Shown piece by piece: positions 25,202 through 31,399 of a stretch of DNA of 64,000 bases; positions within the stretch are counted from its first letter, which is position 1; each line of letters starts with the position of its first letter. This DNA comes from an uncultured Solirubrobacterales bacterium. Its GTDB lineage: Bacteria > Actinomycetota > Thermoleophilia > Solirubrobacterales > JACPNS01. A program made the position numbers and the translations under genes. The notes beneath the pieces are model-generated. The model did no database searches and had not been told where the DNA came from. It worked only from the letters and a program-made list of their open reading frames with translations. Location: positions 310,001-374,000 of the forward strand of contig CAKZMQ010000001.1 of NCBI GenBank assembly GCA_937128795.1. The letters run 5' to 3'.

Positions 25202-25948
25202 ATGCTGTTTGATCTCCAAGGACCGCGGAAGACCTTTGTAAAGGTCATTTATCTGGGCTTGGCCATTCTTTTGGCCGGCGGTCTTGTGCTGTTCGGGATC
25301 GGTAGTGACGTCAACGGCGGGCTGGCCGATCTCTTTGGTGGAGGCTCGCGTGGCCAGCTGCAGGACCAAGTTGAGACGGCCGAGGAACGCGTCGAGAAGC
25401 AGCCGAAGAATCCCGAGGCACTGGCCGAATTGATCGGTGCGCGCTACAGCCTTTCCGGTGACAAGGACAACTTCAACTCCGAGACCGGCGAGTTCTCCGA
25501 AGAGGGCAAAGAGCAGCTCGAACTTGCGAAGAAAAACTGGGAGACGTACCTCAAACTGACAAACGACAAGCCGGACGTCACTGCGGCGAACTACGCGGTG
25601 CAGGTCTTTCTCGGGCTGCAGGATGCCAAGGGCGCGATGCAGGCCCAAGAGCTCATTACTGCTCAGGATCCAAACTCTGCGAACTATTTGGCGTTGATGC
25701 TCTACGCCCTCTATTCGGGCGACAGTCTCGTCGCGACCGGTGCCAAGCAGAAGGCCCGCGAGTTGGCAAGTAAGGATCAGATCGACGAGATCAATCAACA
25801 GATCAAGCAGGCCGAGCAGGAAATCGGCCAGCGTAATGAACAGGTTCAAAAGCAGATCCAGGAACAGTTCGCCCAGCAGCAGCAGAACAGTCAGGGCGGA
25901 GCGCCCGGCAACCCGTTCGGCGGCGCCGGCGTGGGTGCCGGCAACTGA
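25202..25948 (+). CDS. Membrane-anchored TPR/coiled-coil protein
   Basis: The 248-residue protein has a single N-terminal membrane helix at about residues 14-35 (VKVIYLGLAILLAGGLVLFGIG). Two or three TPR-like helical repeats follow at about 60-170 (NPEALAELIGARYSL, and NPNSANYLALMLYAL). A Gln/Glu-rich coiled coil extends over residues 195-230, then a Gly/Asn tail. The topology resembles YfgM-like proteins. It sits 31 nt after tatC, hinting at an envelope or secretion role. Confidence 0.72.
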   Translation: MLFDLQGPRKTFVKVIYLGLAILLAGGLVLFGIGSDVNGGLADLFGGGSRGQLQDQVETAEERVEKQPKNPEALAELIGARYSLSGDKDNFNSETGEFSEEGKEQLELAKKNWETYLKLTNDKPDVTAANYAVQVFLGLQDAKGAMQAQELITAQDPNSANYLALMLYALYSGDSLVATGAKQKARELASKDQIDEINQQIKQAEQEIGQRNEQVQKQIQEQFAQQQQNSQGGAPGNPFGGAGVGAGN

Positions 25949-25992
25949 GGCCAGCCCGATCCGCTGATAGTCGGGAATCGGTCCTCTCGGCG

Positions 25993-26021
25993 TTCGACTC
26001 GCAGAAGCAGTTCAGTACCCT
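25993..26021 (+). promoter_or_regulatory. tRNA-Lys promoter candidate TTCGAC-N17-TACCCT
   Basis: A TTCGAC hexamer and a TACCCT hexamer are separated by 17 nt. The predicted start site near 26028 falls at the base of the next hairpin, so the tRNA transcript would begin with it. Confidence 0.4.
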
Positions 26022-26028
26022 TAGCTGA

Positions 26029-26059
26029 GAACGGTGCCCGTCGGGCGCGGTTCTTTTTT
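26029..26059 (+). terminator. Terminator-like hairpin plus T-run 2 nt before tRNA-Lys
   Basis: GAACGGTGCCC pairs with GGGCGCGGTTC with one mismatch and one G-T pair, and is followed by TTCTTTTTT. It could end the TPR gene's transcript, or act in the tRNA leader. It stands two bases before the first base of the tRNA. Confidence 0.6.
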
Positions 26060-26061
26060 AC

Positions 26062-26131
<70 letters not shown>

Positions 26132-26134
<3 letters not shown>

Positions 26135-26242
26135 TTTGGCGGCGGCAGGACGCGATTGCCTGCGTCGTTCGGCGGCTCACGTGCGATTGCACGCTTCGCC
26201 GCCTGCCTCCTTGGCAATCACGCCCATCCGCACGCCAAATGG
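26132..26242 (+). other. Nested inverted-repeat element at the 3' end of tRNA-Lys
   Basis: Outer arms CCATTTGGCG (26132-26141) and CGCCAAATGG (26233-26242) are perfectly complementary. Inside are GATTGCC (26154-26160) with GGCAATC (26213-26219), GGCGGC (26171-26176) with GCCGCC (26198-26203), and GTGC-GATT-GCAC (26181-26192). GGCAGG (26144-26149) could instead pair with CCTGCC (26202-26207). The nested stems span the gap between tRNA-Lys and the next gene. Function unknown. Confidence 0.7.
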
Positions 26243-26274
26243 AGGCGGAACAGGTCTCCGGAGCGAAATGAGGA

Positions 26275-27102
26275 ATGAACGTGACCGACTCAGCGCAGCA
26301 CGAGATGGCGATTGTGGACAGTGAGCTGATGCCTGCTGTCGAGGCGACGATTCCGGCAATTGACGAGGGCTTTCTCCGTGGAGACAGCGTGTTTGACGCG
26401 TTTCGGGTCTATGGTGGGCGGCCGTTCGGGGTTGAGGAGCATCTGGCTCGGCTGGGTCGTTCGGCTGAGGGGATGCGCTTGGAGGGCATCGATTTCGCTG
26501 CGATCGAGCGGGAGATCAGTGAATTGATTGCGGCGCGTGGCGCTGACGAGGACTATGGGCTCAGGGTGGTCTGCACGCGTGGCGGGCACCGTGTCCTGAT
26601 GACTGAATCGGTGAAGATTTTCCCCCCGTCGATTGGCCTGGCCTCGGTTCACTATCGGCCGAACATCGTGCTCGATGGGCTGAAGACGCTTTCTTACGGC
26701 GGCAACGTTCAGGCCAACCGACTTGCCAAGGAGAAGGGATTCGATGAGGCCCTGCTCGTGACGCCCGAGGGGCATGTACTCGAAGCGCCGACTGCAGCGA
26801 TCTTCTGGTCGCCCGACGGAGAACAACTCGTCACGCCACCGCTCGAAGCGGGCATCCTGGATTCGATCACCCGCAGCGTGTTGATCGACGCTCTGGAGGT
26901 GGAGGTTCGCTCGACAATGCTCGAAGAGGTGTTCGCAGCGAAGGAGGCATTTCTCTGTTCTTCTGTTCGCGAAGTCCAGCCGATCGACCGAATCGACGAC
27001 CACAAGATGCCCGTGCCGGGTCCGCGCACAACCGCTGCCAAGCAGGCGCTCGCCGACGCCGTGCAGGCAAGACTCGCCGCGGCTGCCGCGAACACCGTCT
27101 AA
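26275..27102 (+). CDS. Class IV aminotransferase (BCAT/aminodeoxychorismate lyase family)
   Basis: The 275-residue fold-type IV PLP enzyme has an N-terminal domain with DEGFLRGDSVFDAFRVYGGRPFGVEEHLARL. The probable PLP lysine lies in LKTLSYGGNVQANRLAKEKG, followed by FDEALLVTPEGHVLEAPTAAIFW. The family includes branched-chain and D-amino-acid aminotransferases and PabC. The sequence does not settle the substrate. The ATG at 26275 is preceded by a GAGG stretch, 33 nt after the inverted-repeat element. Confidence 0.87.
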   Translation: MNVTDSAQHEMAIVDSELMPAVEATIPAIDEGFLRGDSVFDAFRVYGGRPFGVEEHLARLGRSAEGMRLEGIDFAAIEREISELIAARGADEDYGLRVVCTRGGHRVLMTESVKIFPPSIGLASVHYRPNIVLDGLKTLSYGGNVQANRLAKEKGFDEALLVTPEGHVLEAPTAAIFWSPDGEQLVTPPLEAGILDSITRSVLIDALEVEVRSTMLEEVFAAKEAFLCSSVREVQPIDRIDDHKMPVPGPRTTAAKQALADAVQARLAAAAANTV

Positions 27103-27156
27103 GAGCTGCAGGCCCGCGTGGCCCGGGCCGTCGCGCCGTTCCCCGAGACAAAGACC

Positions 27157-28269
27157 ATGCACGTACTAACGATCATTGGCAACCGACCGCAGTTCGTCAA
27201 GCTGGCAGCCGTCAGTCCGTTGCTGCGCGCGGCGCACACGGAGACGCTCGTCCACACCGGCCAGCACCACGACCGCGACCTTTCCGACGTTTTCTTCGAG
27301 CAACTCGGTCTGCCGGCTCCGGACCACGACCTCGGTATCTCCGGCGGCTCGAACATCGAGCAGACGGCGCGCATGCTCGCCGCTCTCGAACCGATTCTCA
27401 CCGAGGTTGCGCCAGACGTGGTGCTCGTCTACGGCGACACCAACTCCACGCTCGCGGGCGCGCTGGTGGCTGCGCAGAGCAACACGCCGCTCGCGCACGT
27501 CGAGGCCGGACTGCGGTCATTCGATCGCACGATGCCGGAGGAGGTCAACCGCGTGATCTGCGACGTGCTTGCCGATCTGCTTTTCTCGCCGGGGGCCGCA
27601 GCAGCAGAGAATCTTGAGCGTGAGGGTGTCACCGGCGAAGTTGTGATCACCGGCGACGTGATGGGCGACGTGGTGCTCGGCCTCGGCGCAGAGCTCGACC
27701 CCGCCACCACGGCGGCCGATTTCAACGTCGTACCCGGCGAATTCGCTTTGGTCACCGCCCACCGCGCGGCCAACGTCGACGACGCAGCGAATCTCGAGCG
27801 TTTGGTCGAGGTGATCGAATCGCTCGACCTTCCTGTCGTATTCGCCATCCATCCGCGAACGCGCCAACGCTTGAACACCTTCGAGCTGTTCGGACGGCTC
27901 GAATCGATCGCCACCCTTACGTTGACGCCGCCGCTCCCGCACGCAACCACGCTTGCGCTCACCGCCGCTGCACGCGTTGTGCTGACCGACTCCGGCGGAC
28001 TCCAGAAGGAGTCCGTCTGGCTCGGTACGCAGTGCGTCACGTTACGCGAGACCACCGAGTGGATCGAGACGCTGGGCGGCGGCTGGAACACGCTCGTCGG
28101 CCTCGATGTCGATCGCGTCGCGGCAGCAATCGCGGCGGGAGTGCCCGACGGCCCGCCCCCGCAGCTGTATGGCGCCGGGACGGCCGGCGCTGCGGTCGTG
28201 GCAGCGCTTGAGAATTGGCATTCCGAACGTGCCGATCAGTCAGGCGCGGGGATAGAGTCAGCACGATGA
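27157..28269 (+). CDS. wecB: UDP-N-acetylglucosamine 2-epimerase, non-hydrolysing (WecB/WbpI family)
   Basis: The 370-residue enzyme starts MHVLTIIGNRPQFVKLAA. It has THxGQHHD-like HTGQHHDRDLSD, YGDTNSTLAGA, HVEAGLRSFDRTMPEEVNR and GDVMGDVV. The GDVM-type motif is closer to WbpI-like epimerases acting on UDP-2,3-diacetamido uronic acids than to classical WecB, but this is inference. It converts the C2 configuration. It overlaps the next gene by 4 bases (ATGA), starting a nucleotide-sugar operon. Confidence 0.92.
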   Translation: MHVLTIIGNRPQFVKLAAVSPLLRAAHTETLVHTGQHHDRDLSDVFFEQLGLPAPDHDLGISGGSNIEQTARMLAALEPILTEVAPDVVLVYGDTNSTLAGALVAAQSNTPLAHVEAGLRSFDRTMPEEVNRVICDVLADLLFSPGAAAAENLEREGVTGEVVITGDVMGDVVLGLGAELDPATTAADFNVVPGEFALVTAHRAANVDDAANLERLVEVIESLDLPVVFAIHPRTRQRLNTFELFGRLESIATLTLTPPLPHATTLALTAAARVVLTDSGGLQKESVWLGTQCVTLRETTEWIETLGGGWNTLVGLDVDRVAAAIAAGVPDGPPPQLYGAGTAGAAVVAALENWHSERADQSGAGIESAR

Positions 28270-29567
28270 ATGGCGAAGCCAACAGCACAGACGTTCCAGC
28301 CGTTGAGACGATCGGCGTGGTCGGTCTTGGCTACGTCGGACTACCACTCGCCGTCGCGTTTGCCGCAGCTGGACGCGCAGTAATCGGTCTCGACGTCGAC
28401 TCCTCGAAACTTGCATGTCTGCAGGCCGGCGAGAGTTACGTGGAGGATGTCCCGAGCGGCGCGATCGTCGAGAATGCCGACGCGTTCACCTGGACCAGCG
28501 ACTATGCCGAGCTCGCCAGGGCCGACGCGGTCGTGATCGCTGTGCCAACGCCGCTGACGCCAAATCGCGAGCCGGATCTCGGTGCGCTCGTTTCGTCTGC
28601 CACCGCCCTTGCAGGTTTTCTGCGCGAGGGCCAGCTGGTCGTACTTGAATCGACCACCTATCCGGGCACCACTCGCGAGCGACTCGTACCGATGCTCGAG
28701 GAGTCCGGGCTCAAGGCCGGGAGCGATTTCTTCGTGGCGTTCTCCCCTGAACGGATCGATCCGGGCCGTACCGACTACACGATGCGCACCACGCCCAAGG
28801 TCGTCGGTGGCGACGGACCGCAGGCGGCCGCCCGCGCCAAAGCCCTGTATGAACTTGTCTGCGACACAGTCGTCGAGGTATCTGCGCCGGAAGTGGCGGA
28901 AATGACCAAATTGCTCGAGAACATCTATCGCGCGGTCAACATCGCTCTGGTCAACGAAATGGCAGTGATCAGCGACCGCATGGGTATTGACATCTGGGAG
29001 GTCGTCGAGGCCGCCGCGACAAAGCCGTTCGGTTTTTCGAGCTTCAAGCCCGGCCCGGGTTTGGGTGGACACTGTCTTCCGGTCGATCCGTTCTACCTCT
29101 CATGGAAGGCTCGTGAGTACGGCGTCTCCGCAGAGTTCGTCGAGCTCGCCGGGCGAACGAACACGAACATGCCGCGCGTCGCCGCCGCGCGAACGATCGA
29201 GGCGCTGAACAAGGTCGGCGTCGCCAGCTCGAACGCCGAGATCGCGATACTTGGCGTTTCGTACAAACCCGATGTCGGCGATCTTCGTGAGTCACCCGCG
29301 CTCGCGATCATGGGTCAACTCAGGGAGCTCGGGGCATCGCTCAGCTATCACGATCCGCACGTCGAGGCCCTGCCCGGCTTCAACTTGAAATCTGAACCGC
29401 TCGACGAGATTGTGTCGCGCGCCGACCTCACGGTGATCGTGACCGCGCACAGCTCGATCGATTACGCGGCTGTCGTGGCGTCGGCCAAGCAGGTGCTCGA
29501 TTTTCGCGGCGTCACACGCGGGCTGGACATTTCCGCGGCGCAGTCCGAGCGCGTGGTCAGGCTCTGA
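28266..29567 (+). CDS. UDP-N-acetyl sugar 6-dehydrogenase (WecC/WbpA family)
   Basis: The 433-residue NAD-dependent four-electron dehydrogenase has a Rossmann motif GVVGLGYVGLPLAVAFA at about residues 18-34. The central SPERIDPG region and the catalytic-cysteine motif GPGLGGHCLPVDPFYL follow. The C-terminal domain shows ILGVSYKPDVGDLRESPAL. It oxidises UDP-GlcNAc or UDP-ManNAc to the uronic acid. Substrate is inferred from the adjacent epimerase and Gfo/Idh genes. Confidence 0.92.
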   Translation: MNGEANSTDVPAVETIGVVGLGYVGLPLAVAFAAAGRAVIGLDVDSSKLACLQAGESYVEDVPSGAIVENADAFTWTSDYAELARADAVVIAVPTPLTPNREPDLGALVSSATALAGFLREGQLVVLESTTYPGTTRERLVPMLEESGLKAGSDFFVAFSPERIDPGRTDYTMRTTPKVVGGDGPQAAARAKALYELVCDTVVEVSAPEVAEMTKLLENIYRAVNIALVNEMAVISDRMGIDIWEVVEAAATKPFGFSSFKPGPGLGGHCLPVDPFYLSWKAREYGVSAEFVELAGRTNTNMPRVAAARTIEALNKVGVASSNAEIAILGVSYKPDVGDLRESPALAIMGQLRELGASLSYHDPHVEALPGFNLKSEPLDEIVSRADLTVIVTAHSSIDYAAVVASAKQVLDFRGVTRGLDISAAQSERVVRL

Positions 29568-29572
29568 TTCGA

Positions 29573-30616
29573 ATGGCCGCGGGAGCAATTCCAGAGCGTG
29601 TCTCGATTGGCGTAGTCGGGTTGGGTCACTGGGGCCCGAATCTGGCACGTAACTTCGCTGCGCTGCAGGATGTCGACGTAACCTGGCTGTGCGACGGAAA
29701 TTCCGATGCGCTTGAGCGCCAAAGACCGGGACACCCATCGGCGAAGCTGACCGCATCGATCGACGACCTACTCGACGACGACCAGCTCGACGCGGTGGTC
29801 GTCGCGGCGCCGGTTCCAGCGCACGCAGAGCTCGCGACCCGGGTGCTCGCCGCAAACAAGCACGTGTTTGTCGAGAAGCCGCTCGGCGCGACGTTGGCCG
29901 AAGCCGAACAACTCGTGACCGCTGCGCAATCCGGTGACCGCATCGTGATGGTCGGTCATCTGCTCGAGTATCACCCGGCCGTCGAGAGACTGAAAGCAAT
30001 GATCGATGCCGGCGAGCTTGGTGAGATTCGCTACGTGTACTCCACCCGTCTGAATCTCGGCAAGCTGCGCACAGATGAGAATGCACTCTGGAGCCTCGGA
30101 CCACACGATGTCTCGGTCGCGCTCGCGTTGATCGGAGAGGAACCCATCGAGGTCTCCGCGCACGGCGAGGCGTATATGAACGCGGGCGTGGAAGATGTTG
30201 TCTTTGGCTACATGCGCTTTCCCTCCGGCATCGCATCTCACCTCCACCTCTCCTGGCTGGACCCGCACAAGGAACGCCGCATCACGGTTGTCGGGTCCGA
30301 GAAAATGGCGACGTTCGACGACATGCGCATCGAAGGCAAACTGACCGTCTACGACAAAGGTTTCGACCAGAACTTCGAGTCCTACGGCGAGTACCTGGCG
30401 CGCTCCGGTGACATCACGCAACCCCACATCTCGAACGAGGAGCCATTGCGGATCGAGTGCCGCCACTTCGTCGAATGCATCCGCAGCGGCGAAACCCCTC
30501 GTACAGACGCGCTTTCCGGGCTGCGAACCGTGCGCGTTCTCGAGTCGCTTCAGAACTCACTCGATGCTGCTGCCAGTCGCGGCGCATCTGCCACCGAGGG
30601 CGTGACCAGTGGCTGA
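29573..30616 (+). CDS. Gfo/Idh/MocA-family oxidoreductase (WbpB/WlbA-like)
   Basis: The 347-residue NAD-dependent enzyme has the nucleotide loop GVVGLGHWGPNLARNFAAL at about residues 13-31. HVFVEKPLG is the family's EKP motif, near 97. The C-terminal GFO/IDH beta-sheet domain spans from about 130. In the UDP-diacetamido-uronic-acid pathway this family oxidises C3 of UDP-GlcNAcA. The gene starts 5 nt after the dehydrogenase and overlaps the acyltransferase by 8 bases. Confidence 0.9.
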   Translation: MAAGAIPERVSIGVVGLGHWGPNLARNFAALQDVDVTWLCDGNSDALERQRPGHPSAKLTASIDDLLDDDQLDAVVVAAPVPAHAELATRVLAANKHVFVEKPLGATLAEAEQLVTAAQSGDRIVMVGHLLEYHPAVERLKAMIDAGELGEIRYVYSTRLNLGKLRTDENALWSLGPHDVSVALALIGEEPIEVSAHGEAYMNAGVEDVVFGYMRFPSGIASHLHLSWLDPHKERRITVVGSEKMATFDDMRIEGKLTVYDKGFDQNFESYGEYLARSGDITQPHISNEEPLRIECRHFVECIRSGETPRTDALSGLRTVRVLESLQNSLDAAASRGASATEGVTSG

Positions 30617-31325
30617 TTCGACTGCGGCTGATTCGACCGAGTCGATCGCCGCTTCGGCGGTCATCGAGGACGGTGCCGTGATCGGAGCAAATGTCACGAT
30701 CGCCGCCGGCGCAGTCGTTCGGGCCGGATCGGTGATCGGTGACAACTGCGTACTGCAGGAAAACTGCGTCGTTGGCAAACCCCCGGTGTTGGGCTCCGCG
30801 TCAACTGCAAGGTCCGAGGTTGCAACGGCGATTCTCGGTGCCGAGGTGTCGGTGCTCGCCGGAGCGATTGTATTCGCGGGGGCCGAGTTGGCGGACGGAG
30901 TGATCATCGGCGACCACGCGATAGTTCGCGAGAACGTCAGTATCGGGAGGCGTTCGGTGGTTGGTGCCAACGTCGTGGTCGAGAACGAGACGACCGTCGG
31001 CCAACGAGTGAAGATTCAGACCGGTGCCTACGTGACCGCCCAGATGATCGTTGAGGACGATGTTTTCATCGCACCGGCCGTGGTCACCACGAACGACAAC
31101 ACGATGGGACGTCACGCGGCAAATGAGGTGAATCGAGGTCCGATTCTGCGCCGCGGCTGTCGCGTCGGTGCCGCAGCAGTGCTGCTTCCCGGAGTAACCG
31201 TCGGCGAAGAGGCTTTCGTGGCCGCAGGAGCGCTTGTGACGCGAGATGTGAGCCCGAGGATGCTGGCGATGGGCAGTCCAGCGCGGGAGATTCGAAAAGT
31301 CGAGGCTGCAACGACAGAATCCTGA
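30609..31325 (+). CDS. Left-handed beta-helix acyltransferase (WbpD/WlbB-like)
   Basis: The 238-residue protein consists largely of hexapeptide repeats ([LIV]-G-x4), for example AVIEDGAVIGANVTIAAGAVVRAGSVIG and VIIGDHAIVRENVSIG. It ends GVTVGEEAFVAAGALVTRDV. The motif around TTNDNTMGRHAANE resembles the PTNDxxPxR-like turn of sugar N-acetyltransferases. Likely acetyl transfer to the 3-amino sugar produced in the same pathway. The GTG at 30609 overlaps the Gfo/Idh gene. Confidence 0.88.
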   Translation: MADSTAADSTESIAASAVIEDGAVIGANVTIAAGAVVRAGSVIGDNCVLQENCVVGKPPVLGSASTARSEVATAILGAEVSVLAGAIVFAGAELADGVIIGDHAIVRENVSIGRRSVVGANVVVENETTVGQRVKIQTGAYVTAQMIVEDDVFIAPAVVTTNDNTMGRHAANEVNRGPILRRGCRVGAAAVLLPGVTVGEEAFVAAGALVTRDVSPRMLAMGSPAREIRKVEAATTES

Positions 31326-31399
31326 ATCGCCGAAATGATTGAAGTTCCGCGCTCGGCTGCCGATACAAAGCGCGTTACAACAATCGTTGAGGTGGACCC

